From positions 62,001 to 126,000 of the forward strand of contig JAEZKP010000007.1 in NCBI GenBank assembly GCA_023436145.1: 64,000 nt of DNA. Reading direction: 5' to 3'. This document shows positions 25,563 to 33,439 of this stretch, in pieces. Source of the DNA: Fibrobacterota bacterium. GTDB lineage: Bacteria; Fibrobacterota; Chitinivibrionia; Chitinivibrionales; Chitinispirillaceae. The notes under the pieces were generated by a model. That model made no database searches. It saw nothing but the letters and a program-made list of their open reading frames with translations, and had not been told where the DNA came from. The stretch's first letter is position 1; each line of letters begins with the position of its first letter. The position numbers were made by a program, and so were the translations under genes.

Positions 25563-28365
25563 AATTCACCTCAATTTGTTTTATGAAATGGGAGATTAAT
25601 GTTGGTATGTCAAGCATTATGGTAAGATGATTATTGATTAACATAGAACCCAGAATTCCTTTACCTTTGATCTCACTGCTATCCAGGTTTAGCTCTGTGT
25701 CAATTGTATCATATATCTGACCTGCGATAATACCCACATTCCGTTCATTATAGCGTGGAATTATTACATAGAACGCCTCAGAAGATTCCGGAGACCTGTT
25801 TACCGGAAGAAAATCATGTAATCTGATTAACGGGAGTGTTTTACCTTCATGATTAAGAAATTCCCTGTTTCCAATTATTTCTATTTGTTTATTATCTGCC
25901 TGTTCAATCCTCGCGATATTGCATAGATCGATTCCGAATCTTTCTCTGGTTCCATTATCAAAGAGCAGAATCTCACTGTTGTTGGATAGTTCATCTTTTC
26001 CATTTTTCCCCTGAGCTTCATTTGTCTGTTCCAGATCAGTAAAGTGTAATCCGGCTTTCTGAGAGATACCACCAGGATCCAGAATCATAGCAACCTTGCC
26101 GTCACCCATAATTGTTGCTCCTGCATAACACTGAGTGGATTTCAGAGAGTCGGGCAGGGGTTTAACTACGATCTCCTCACTTTCGTACACACTGTCCACT
26201 GCAAGTCCGTAAAGATGGTGTCCTGTCTTGAGGACCACAACCTTGACCGCGTTATTTACACTTTCTCTGCGGTCACCTTTTCCTGTTCTTCGCTCATCTT
26301 TCTTTTCCTGACTCTCCTGGTCTCCAGGTTTTCCCCTTCTGTCTGACCAGCGGGCACGTCGGTCCGGCAATCTTTCTCCGGTAACCGGGTGGATGAAAGT
26401 CGGTTGCAGATCCAATACTGAAGATAGCCTTACCAATGGTAGAAGCTTACCACGCAGGCGAGTTACCTCTGCTCCATGAATTCGCTCAATTTTCTGGGTT
26501 AATTCAAAACTTCGGATTCTCAGCAGTTCCTCAACACTGACTTGCGGTATGGCAAAGGTGCGACCTTCAGCTGAAACTATCAGAGTGGGTATTATTGCCA
26601 GTGTCAAAGGGAGGGTGAGAGTAATCCGGCTTCCTTTTCCCTGAACCGACTCGATGCTTATTGTACCTCCCAGCCGTTCGATGTTGGATTTTACTACATC
26701 CATTCCCACACCTCTACCCGAAATATCACTTACTTCCCGGGCTGTGCTGAATCCAGGCTGCATAATAAGCATTTGAATTTCATGACTGGACATTTCTGAG
26801 AGGCTTTTTTCGCTTACGATTCCTCTGGCAAGGGCAACTTCTTTTATCCTCTGTGTATCCAGGCCTCTTCCATCATCACTGATTTCCACCAGCACCTTTC
26901 CGCCTTCCTGACTGGCCAGCAATGAAATTGTACCAACCGATGGTTTTCCGCGGGCTATTCTTTCATCGATAGTCTCTATACCATGATCTGCACTATTACG
27001 AACCAGATGTGTGAGTGGGTCAGAGAGCAACTCCACAATAGATTTGTCAAGCTCCACATTTTGCCCGCTCATCTCAAGGTTAATCTCTTTACCAAGTTTG
27101 TTGGAAAGATCTCTGACCACACGAGGGAATTTATTGAAAACAACCGATATCGGTTGTAAGCGGGTTTGCATTATATTTTCCTGCAATAAAGTGGTCACAG
27201 AATCGACTGATTGTAAGGTGGTGGAGATACCGGGGATATCCTTTAAAGGCATTGATAAGAAGACTTTAAATTTCTGATATAGGCGTTCGATTTCGTTTTG
27301 ACATATCCTGGCCAGTTCAACCTGGGAGTTGTTGATATTATCTTTTATTATCTTCAGTGCAGCCTCAAAATCCTTCTCAATATTCTTGTCAGTGTTTTCG
27401 ATCGACACATAATCGGCTAGTTTGCCATTGAATTGCAGTAACAGCTGGTTTCTGCTAAGTACCAGCTCACCAGCAAGATTCATCAGATTATTCAGAAGAC
27501 TTACCCTTACCCGCAATGTGTCTTCCTGCGACCGTTTTTCTGCTACAGCCTCTTTTAATGGTGATGATGCAGCTGGGGTTTCGGAGAATTTTTCTGCCGG
27601 TTTGTTATTGATAATTCTTTTTATGTCAATTTCCTGGAACATGTCATTTTCAATATTACAACCTGTACCAAGAAGATCTGGCTCGAGAACAGATGAGAAA
27701 AGAATGATGTAAGTTATCTGCTTGGTATTTATATCTCTGATTCCATTTATTTCGTGATGATCAATATTTACATCGATTATTTCACCAATCCCAGCCCAAG
27801 CATCTATCAATGAAGAGGGGGGCAGGTTTTTCATTTCAAAGTAGGATGAGCGAAGAAATATCCGGTAGAGGTGTTTCCCGCTTTTTAAAAATTCACTTAG
27901 CTTTTGGTTGTCAATAATGGGATGTGCTCTGAGAATGTCCTGCTCTGCTCCGGGAGAGATTACAGATGTCTGTGAACCAGAGGGTATATCAGCTCTGAAT
28001 GGTTGAAGCGCCTGCAACTCATTACTAATCGATATATTGCCGGTGTTTTCGATATCATCCAGCAATACCCTTAATTTGTCAATTCCCTTCAGCAACGCAT
28101 CAGTTACCTGAGGTGTAACGGTCAGAGCATGATCCCTGATTCGGGATAAAACATTTTCCATCGCGTGTGCCAGGTCCGTTATCTGGCTGATTCCAAAAAA
28201 ACTGAATCCACCCTTAATGCTGTGTACTGCGCGGAATATGCGGTTAATCAACGCATCTGAAACAGTGCCCCCTTCCCGCTCCAGAGTCAGCAAATCAGGT
28301 TCTACTGTTTGTAAATGCTCCCTGGATTCCAAAACCAGTTCATGAACCAGCTCCTTATCATTCAT
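25555..28365 (-). CDS. cheA: CheA, chemotaxis histidine kinase with two CheW-like domains
   Basis: The product has 936 residues, much longer than the usual 650-750. Domain order: HPt (1-110, phosphorylated His48 in AVHSIKGGFSFFG), P2-like response-regulator docking (about 155-245), dimerisation helices and kinase (285-590; N-box LVRNSADHGIE, G1 DDGRGLD, G2 SGRGVGMDVV), first CheW domain (597-775) and a second one (797-925, ILLFDNGTRERFGIDL ... LGSMLINNHLTIMLD). The first CheW domain contains a highly charged insertion of about 45 residues (660-705, many RR, DR and KK). The start shares one base with the STAS gene stop. It autophosphorylates and passes phosphate to CheB and a CheY not seen here. 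Confidence 0.95.
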   Translation of the reverse strand: MNDKELVHELVLESREHLQTVEPDLLTLEREGGTVSDALINRIFRAVHSIKGGFSFFGISQITDLAHAMENVLSRIRDHALTVTPQVTDALLKGIDKLRVLLDDIENTGNISISNELQALQPFRADIPSGSQTSVISPGAEQDILRAHPIIDNQKLSEFLKSGKHLYRIFLRSSYFEMKNLPPSSLIDAWAGIGEIIDVNIDHHEINGIRDINTKQITYIILFSSVLEPDLLGTGCNIENDMFQEIDIKRIINNKPAEKFSETPAASSPLKEAVAEKRSQEDTLRVRVSLLNNLMNLAGELVLSRNQLLLQFNGKLADYVSIENTDKNIEKDFEAALKIIKDNINNSQVELARICQNEIERLYQKFKVFLSMPLKDIPGISTTLQSVDSVTTLLQENIMQTRLQPISVVFNKFPRVVRDLSNKLGKEINLEMSGQNVELDKSIVELLSDPLTHLVRNSADHGIETIDERIARGKPSVGTISLLASQEGGKVLVEISDDGRGLDTQRIKEVALARGIVSEKSLSEMSSHEIQMLIMQPGFSTAREVSDISGRGVGMDVVKSNIERLGGTISIESVQGKGSRITLTLPLTLAIIPTLIVSAEGRTFAIPQVSVEELLRIRSFELTQKIERIHGAEVTRLRGKLLPLVRLSSVLDLQPTFIHPVTGERLPDRRARWSDRRGKPGDQESQEKKDERRTGKGDRRESVNNAVKVVVLKTGHHLYGLAVDSVYESEEIVVKPLPDSLKSTQCYAGATIMGDGKVAMILDPGGISQKAGLHFTDLEQTNEAQGKNGKDELSNNSEILLFDNGTRERFGIDLCNIARIEQADNKQIEIIGNREFLNHEGKTLPLIRLHDFLPVNRSPESSEAFYVIIPRYNERNVGIIAGQIYDTIDTELNLDSSEIKGKGILGSMLINNHLTIMLDIPTLISHFIKQIEVNCE

Positions 28366-28682
28366 CAGTGCTTCTCCTGAATTTTTATTATTTTATCCAG
28401 CTTTATCTGGGTGAGAATCCGGAATGATTCTGCGCCAGCCTCGATTGAGAAAGCGATGTTACGTTTTTCACACTCTTTGTACAATCCCACGCATAAGGAA
28501 ATACCCCTGGAATCGATGCGGATGACTGTTCTAAGATCAAGCACTAAATTTGCCCCTGAAGGCAGTTCAGCCATTTCTTTTTCAAATTCCTTTTCAAGTA
28601 TAAGCACTTGATCTGCTGACATTTCGCCACTTACTTTCAGATAGACTGAATTTCCGATTGATTCTTTTTCTGATAAAGGCAT
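28365..28682 (-). CDS. STAS-domain protein, first gene of chemotaxis operon
   Basis: The product has 105 residues and is one STAS (anti-sigma antagonist-like) domain: VYLKVSGEM, LVLDLRTVIRIDSRGISLCVGLY (the DSxG loop carries the Ser usually phosphorylated by RsbW-type kinases), then a helix and FRILTQIKLDKII. Its stop shares one base with the cheA start, so it is part of the che operon. STAS proteins within che operons are less common than CheY or CheD; it may tie chemotaxis to the partner-switching module at 40404-42018. That link is inference. Confidence 0.85.
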   Translation of the reverse strand: MPLSEKESIGNSVYLKVSGEMSADQVLILEKEFEKEMAELPSGANLVLDLRTVIRIDSRGISLCVGLYKECEKRNIAFSIEAGAESFRILTQIKLDKIIKIQEKH

Positions 28683-28856
28683 AAAAACATTCCTGGAAAA
28701 AATTCCTATTATATCTTTTCAATGGTACTTTTTTTGACAGTTTATTGCAATCGAAATTTGTTTTCAATGGTTATAGGGAAAGTAAAAAACTATATTTTAA
28801 GCAATTTTTAAATAAAAAATCTGCCACCATCGGTGATAAAAATGGAGGGAAATTCC

Positions 28857-29219
28857 ATGAAAAAAATTTTGCTGATTGCATTGCTGGTTTTTGGTGGTTG
28901 TGCAAACCGTCAGTCATTGAAAACCGAACCAAAACAGGAAATTCCAGGTAGAATCCAATTCTCCGGAGGGAGCGGAGATTCTTATGAGGATGCTGTTGTG
29001 ATCACTGGGGTCCATAAACAGCATGAAGGCTTAGATGCTGAATACAGTTATATCAGCCAGAGACATGGAATTAAAAACAAGGATTGGCGACTTGTTGGAC
29101 AGACTATTGTCAGGGAGAAAAAAGCAGTATTTGATGTGATCGAAATCTCACTTGGAAACGATTCTGGTCGTCGCATTTACTATTTCGATGTGACAGCATT
29201 TCCCTGGAAGAAAAAATAG
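28857..29219 (+). CDS. small lipoprotein of unknown function
   Basis: The product has 120 residues from ATG 28857, chosen because GGAGGG lies 8 nt upstream and gives a signal peptide with lipobox (ALLVFGGC). The longer frame from 28833 has no SD. The mature part is about 102 residues, with a beta-rich centre (DAVVITGVHKQHEGLDAEYSY, WRLVGQTIV, VFDVIEISLGN, RRIYYFDVTAF). I do not recognise the family. It stands alone, divergent from the che operon, and is followed by 150 nt without features. Confidence 0.75.
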   Translation: MKKILLIALLVFGGCANRQSLKTEPKQEIPGRIQFSGGSGDSYEDAVVITGVHKQHEGLDAEYSYISQRHGIKNKDWRLVGQTIVREKKAVFDVIEISLGNDSGRRIYYFDVTAFPWKKK

Positions 29220-29372
29220 CACACACTGTTTGATCCTGCAATGTTTAAAATGACTTCAGAGAGCTGTTGAGTGTAAGTTATGATTTTCAGTTATCTGCCT
29301 TGGAACCTGCTGATTTAAAAGTTATTATTTGCTCAACCCTGATAATAAACCATTTTTTTTTCAGGAGAACAC

Positions 29373-30185
29373 ATGGCTAAAATCTTGCAAATAGCCAAAG
29401 ATGCATCCTTTGCGGCCGGTAAATTAATTCTATCGCTCCAGGGAAAAACTGAAGTTTTTCATAAAAATTCCAACTTTAATCTGGTAACCCAGGCAGATAA
29501 GGAATCTGAAAAAATTATAATCTCCATGATTCAATCTGCAATGCCGGATTCAGTGATTCTAAGTGAGGAAACTCTCTGGCAGCAAAATATCACTGCAAAG
29601 CAGCTTTGGATTATTGATCCTCTTGATGGCACTAATAATTTTGCCCATTCCATTCCTCACTATTCTATCTCTATCGCCTACGCAGAACATGGAATTGTAA
29701 AGGCGGCTGTGATTTATGATCCTAACAGAGATGAATTGTTTACAGCAGAATCCGGTATGGGGGCTTTTTGTAATGGCGAGAGAATCTCTGTCTCACAGAG
29801 CAAGTCTCTTAAAGATGCGGTTATTGCTACCGGTTTTTTTTACGAGCGGGGTGAAATGATGCAGAACACTCTTTTTTCCATCTACCGCTTATTAAAGGAA
29901 AATATTCAGGGAATTCGAAGGATGGGAAGTGCAGCGCTTGATCTTAGCTGGGTAGCCTGTGGCAGATATGAGGGATATTTTGAATATATGCTTTCACCAT
30001 GGGATTTTGCTGCAGGAATGTTACTGGTAAGGGAGGCTGGAGGTGTTTGCAGTGATCGGGAAGGTTTTGAGCTGGAACTTGAATCCAGGGGAGTCATCTG
30101 CAGCAATAAATTTATATCCGAACAATTATTGGAATTGGTGGCATGGAGCGAAGTCAGTAAAATGGAAAAGCTGGTTCTGCGCTGA
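29373..30185 (+). CDS. inositol monophosphatase family protein (second paralogue)
   Basis: The product has 270 residues. IMPase motifs: NLVTQADKESEK, SEET, IDPLDGTNNFAHS and SPWDFAAGMLLVREAGG. The DPLDGTNNFAH form with the GSAALDLSWVACGRYEGYFE block is typical of SuhB-like inositol-1-monophosphatases, closer to that group than the product at 20365-21135, which has DPLDGTHNY. It may dephosphorylate inositol phosphate or act as a SuhB-type RNA polymerase or ribosome factor. The SD (CAGGAG) lies 6 nt before the ATG. It has no operon partner. Confidence 0.88.
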   Translation: MAKILQIAKDASFAAGKLILSLQGKTEVFHKNSNFNLVTQADKESEKIIISMIQSAMPDSVILSEETLWQQNITAKQLWIIDPLDGTNNFAHSIPHYSISIAYAEHGIVKAAVIYDPNRDELFTAESGMGAFCNGERISVSQSKSLKDAVIATGFFYERGEMMQNTLFSIYRLLKENIQGIRRMGSAALDLSWVACGRYEGYFEYMLSPWDFAAGMLLVREAGGVCSDREGFELELESRGVICSNKFISEQLLELVAWSEVSKMEKLVLR

Positions 30186-30379
30186 TACAAATATCTGCAG
30201 ACTCAAATTTAAGAGCAAACTAACTTAGTTTTTTTAGATATTTCAGTTAACCGTTCAATAAACTCAATCTGGTTTCGTAAACTATATGAAATCACCACGA
30301 TAAAATATTTATATTTTGCTTAATTTTATTTAAAAACTGAGCGGAAAAATACTGCTCTTTCGAGGAATCTGGCAGGCAT

Positions 30380-31300
30380 ATGATAGAACGAAATGATGTG
30401 TGTTGGTGCGGAAGTGGGAAGAAATACAAAAAATGTCATCTTTTTGAGGATCAGAAAAATAAATCTTCTGTGAAAATGGTTCCTAAAAAGAATCGTCTGG
30501 TGAAGACTGATATTGAAATTGAAAAGATGAGAGAAGCTGGAGTCTTTAACGGAGAACTGATGGACTATATTCGTCAATTTGTCAAAGCTGGCATCAGCAC
30601 CGAGCAACTTGATACACTTGTTCATCAGTACACGGTGGAGCATGGACATATACCCGCCTGCCTGGGATATCATGGTTATCACAAGTCAGTGTGCATTTCC
30701 CGCAATAATGTTGTTTGTCATGGAATCCCATCTCCTGATGAATTCCTTTTGGATGGAGATATTGTTAATGTTGATCTGAGCACAATTGTGGATGGCTTCT
30801 ATGCTGATTCATCAGAAACCTTCTTGATTGGGCAGGTATCTAAGGAAGCTCGCCATCTTGTTGATGTTACCGCCAGAGCAATGATCAGGGGGATTGACGC
30901 TGTAAAGCCAGGGGTTTCCTTAAGGGCTGTTGCCGAAGCTATTGAGCCCTTTGTCAAGTCAAATGGCTGTTCTGTTGTGCAACAGTATACCGGACATGGA
31001 ATCGGCAAAAGCTTTCATGAACATTTCACTGTTTACCATCACATTGATTCTGATTGTGACCAGGTTATTCTCGAGCCCGGAATGACCTTTACAGTCGAAC
31101 CCATGGTAAATCTGGGGCATTATGCTGTAGTTACTGACCGTAAAGATGGTTGGACTGTGAGAACTAGAGATGGATCACTTTCTGCCCAATTTGAACATAC
31201 AATACTGGTCACCGAAACAGGAGCGGAAGTACTTACTCTTACTCCGATGCAACGTAATTTAAATGTAAGACTCAAAGTTGACGAAACCTCCTATAAATGA
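30380..31300 (+). CDS. map: methionine aminopeptidase type I with N-terminal SEC-C zinc motif
   Basis: The product has 306 residues, longer than plain MetAP (about 250) because of an N-terminal SEC-C motif (residues 5-22, CWCGSGKKYKKCH) that binds zinc and, in other proteins, ribosomes or SecB-like partners. The catalytic domain has all five metal ligands: Asp in VNVDLSTIVDGFYADSS (two), His in YTGHGIGKSFHEH, Glu in FTVEPMV and Glu in FEHTILVT. It removes N-terminal Met from nascent proteins. hflX follows 21 nt downstream, so both ribosome-linked genes may be co-transcribed. Confidence 0.94.
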   Translation: MIERNDVCWCGSGKKYKKCHLFEDQKNKSSVKMVPKKNRLVKTDIEIEKMREAGVFNGELMDYIRQFVKAGISTEQLDTLVHQYTVEHGHIPACLGYHGYHKSVCISRNNVVCHGIPSPDEFLLDGDIVNVDLSTIVDGFYADSSETFLIGQVSKEARHLVDVTARAMIRGIDAVKPGVSLRAVAEAIEPFVKSNGCSVVQQYTGHGIGKSFHEHFTVYHHIDSDCDQVILEPGMTFTVEPMVNLGHYAVVTDRKDGWTVRTRDGSLSAQFEHTILVTETGAEVLTLTPMQRNLNVRLKVDETSYK

Positions 31301-31321
31301 TGAAAATTTGTTATATAATTG

Positions 31322-32503
31322 ATGAATGAAAAGGACATGATCAAAAACAGCGAAATTGATAAGTCAGAAAAGGTCGTTATTGCAGGGCTATTGACTTCTG
31401 ATATCAATCCTGACCTCTTTGAAGAGGATATGCAGGAGATGCAGATGTTGTGCACCACGGCAGGTGCTCAGGTTATTTCAATGGTAAATCAGAAACGTGA
31501 GCACCCCGCTGCCTCCACATATTTGGGGACTGGGAAACTGGAGGAGATCAGCAGAACCATGAAAACTGCCTCTGCGCAGACGTTGGTCATAGATGCACAA
31601 CTCTCTCCTGGACAGATAAAAAATATTGAAAAGCTGGTTCAGGGAAAGGTGATAGATAGAGGACAGTTGATATTAGATATATTTGCCAAACATGCGCGTA
31701 CTAATGAGGCAAGACTTCAGGTAGAACTGGCCCAAATGCGTCTTCTTTATCCCCGTTTAACTCATGCCTGGACCCATTTTTCCCAGCAGGTGGGAGGGAT
31801 TGGAACCAAAGGACCAGGGGAAAAGCAGCTTGAAGTGGATAGACGACTGGTGAAAAAAAAGATCTCTGAACTAAATGAGAAACTAAAGAAAATCGAACAA
31901 GATCGCATTACCCAGAGAAAAAGCCGGCATCAGATCTTTAAAGCATCTCTTGTTGGTTACACCAATGTGGGTAAGTCATCTATTCTGAATGCCTTGTGCG
32001 GAAGTGAAGTGTTGGTGGAAGATAAGCTTTTTGCTACTTTGGATACTTCCACCCGCAGGGCTTTTATTCCGGGTGCCGGCAATATAGTTATCAGTGATAC
32101 TGTTGGTTTTATCCGTAAACTTCCGCATCAGCTGATTGCTTCATTTAAAAGCACATTGAGTGTTGTATCTGAATCTGATCTGCTTCTTCTGGTAATGGAT
32201 GCATCAAGTGAATGGATAGATCAACAACTTCAAACAGTTCGCACTGTGTTGACTGAACTTAACGCTGATAAAATCCCCTCAATTATGGTTTTCAATAAAA
32301 TGGATCTGGTAGAGGATCCTTTTCTCAGGAAAAGACTCTCTTTGGCTTATCCACAAGCTATTTTTATCTCTGCTTTTAATAAGGAGAACGTTTCCACATT
32401 AAAAGATCATATAGCTGAGGAAGTCAGAAGCCATGAGAAAGAAAAGCAGATGGCTGAGATTATAAGCAGAAAGACTAAAAACCTCAGTCAATATGAACCG
32501 TGA
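31322..32503 (+). CDS. hflX: HflX, ribosome-associated GTPase
   Basis: The product has about 393 residues. The N-terminal HflX domain (glycine-rich motif QQVGGIGTKGPGEKQLEVD) is followed by a coiled-coil stretch and a G domain with G1 GYTNVGKSS, G3 DTVGFIRKLPHQLI and G4 VFNKMD. HflX splits stalled or heat-damaged 70S ribosomes. ATG 31322 is used; the preceding TTG 31319 and a later ATG 31337 are possible since no SD is convincing. Confidence 0.94.
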   Translation: MNEKDMIKNSEIDKSEKVVIAGLLTSDINPDLFEEDMQEMQMLCTTAGAQVISMVNQKREHPAASTYLGTGKLEEISRTMKTASAQTLVIDAQLSPGQIKNIEKLVQGKVIDRGQLILDIFAKHARTNEARLQVELAQMRLLYPRLTHAWTHFSQQVGGIGTKGPGEKQLEVDRRLVKKKISELNEKLKKIEQDRITQRKSRHQIFKASLVGYTNVGKSSILNALCGSEVLVEDKLFATLDTSTRRAFIPGAGNIVISDTVGFIRKLPHQLIASFKSTLSVVSESDLLLLVMDASSEWIDQQLQTVRTVLTELNADKIPSIMVFNKMDLVEDPFLRKRLSLAYPQAIFISAFNKENVSTLKDHIAEEVRSHEKEKQMAEIISRKTKNLSQYEP

Positions 32504-32548
32504 TCCTTTATCTTAAAATTTTACCTGTAGCGGCAGTTTACAAGGGCT

Positions 32549-33439
32549 ATGAAAACATCAACATTGCCTAGACCCGAACAATTAGCGGCTTTGAATCTTA
32601 GTCTTAGAGCTAAACTGATTGTGGAGGGTATGATCGCCGGATTGCATAAAAGTCCCTACCATGGCTTTTCCGCGGAATTTCTGGAATATCGTCCATATCT
32701 CCAAGGGGAGGCCGCCAGGAGAATTGATTGGCGCAAGTTCGCCAAGACTGATAAAACAGTAGTAAGACTCTTCGAGGACGAAACCAATCTTTTTGCACAT
32801 CTCCTTCTCGACAAGAGTGCATCGATGATGTTCTCTTCTGGTAAATTCATGAGCAGGTTTGAATATGCCCGTACTCTGGCTGCTTCTTTGAGCGCTATAT
32901 TGATAAAGCAACGAGATGCTGTTGGGTTGGCTTGTTTTGATGAGCATATCGGATCCTATCTTCCTCCACATTCCACCAATGCTCAGCTAAAAAATATATT
33001 TTCCACTCTCAGCAGATTGGAATCTGGTGCCCAAACCCATTGTGGACTGGCAATTGAATCTCTTGCCAAAAGAGTTTCCAAACGGGGATTGTGCATAATT
33101 ATCTCAGATCTCTTTGATGATCCAGTGGAGATTGTAAGAGCTTTACGACACTTGCGATTTAATCGTCAGGATGTAATTATATTCTGGGTTCTGGATCCCC
33201 TCGAATTGGATTTCGCATCTTCTTCCTCCTTTGAGATGCATGATCTGGAGACTGGAAAAACCCTTTTGCTGGACGGGAAAACAGCATCTGAATTTTTTAG
33301 AAATGGATTACAAAATCATAGAAAAACTTTAGAAAGCGCATGTAAGGAAATGCAAATAGATCTCAATATGATTTGTACTGATGAACCTTTTGAAAAAGCG
33401 CTGTTCAGAGTACTCGAGAAAAGGAAGCGTCTCTTTTGA
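32549..33439 (+). CDS. DUF58 family protein
   Basis: The product has 296 residues. The DUF58 signature is present: SPYHGFSAEFLEYRPYLQG followed by RRIDWRKFAKTDKTVVRLFEDET. A von Willebrand A-like half follows with MIDAS motif LLDKSASM, then a distal CIIISDLFDDP. DUF58 proteins normally work with a MoxR-type AAA ATPase, but none is visible here. Its stop overlaps the TTG start of the BatA-like gene (TTGA), so the two are translationally coupled. A role in envelope or metallo-chaperone assembly is likely but unproved. Confidence 0.9.
   Translation: MKTSTLPRPEQLAALNLSLRAKLIVEGMIAGLHKSPYHGFSAEFLEYRPYLQGEAARRIDWRKFAKTDKTVVRLFEDETNLFAHLLLDKSASMMFSSGKFMSRFEYARTLAASLSAILIKQRDAVGLACFDEHIGSYLPPHSTNAQLKNIFSTLSRLESGAQTHCGLAIESLAKRVSKRGLCIIISDLFDDPVEIVRALRHLRFNRQDVIIFWVLDPLELDFASSSSFEMHDLETGKTLLLDGKTASEFFRNGLQNHRKTLESACKEMQIDLNMICTDEPFEKALFRVLEKRKRLF

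Noticed and set aside
28733..28738. TTGACA upstream of the small lipoprotein gene
   Set aside because: No acceptable -10 at 16-18 nt.
31313..31318. TATAAT directly before the hflX start
   Set aside because: No -35 at proper distance, and it would make a leaderless transcript; likely chance in AT-rich sequence.
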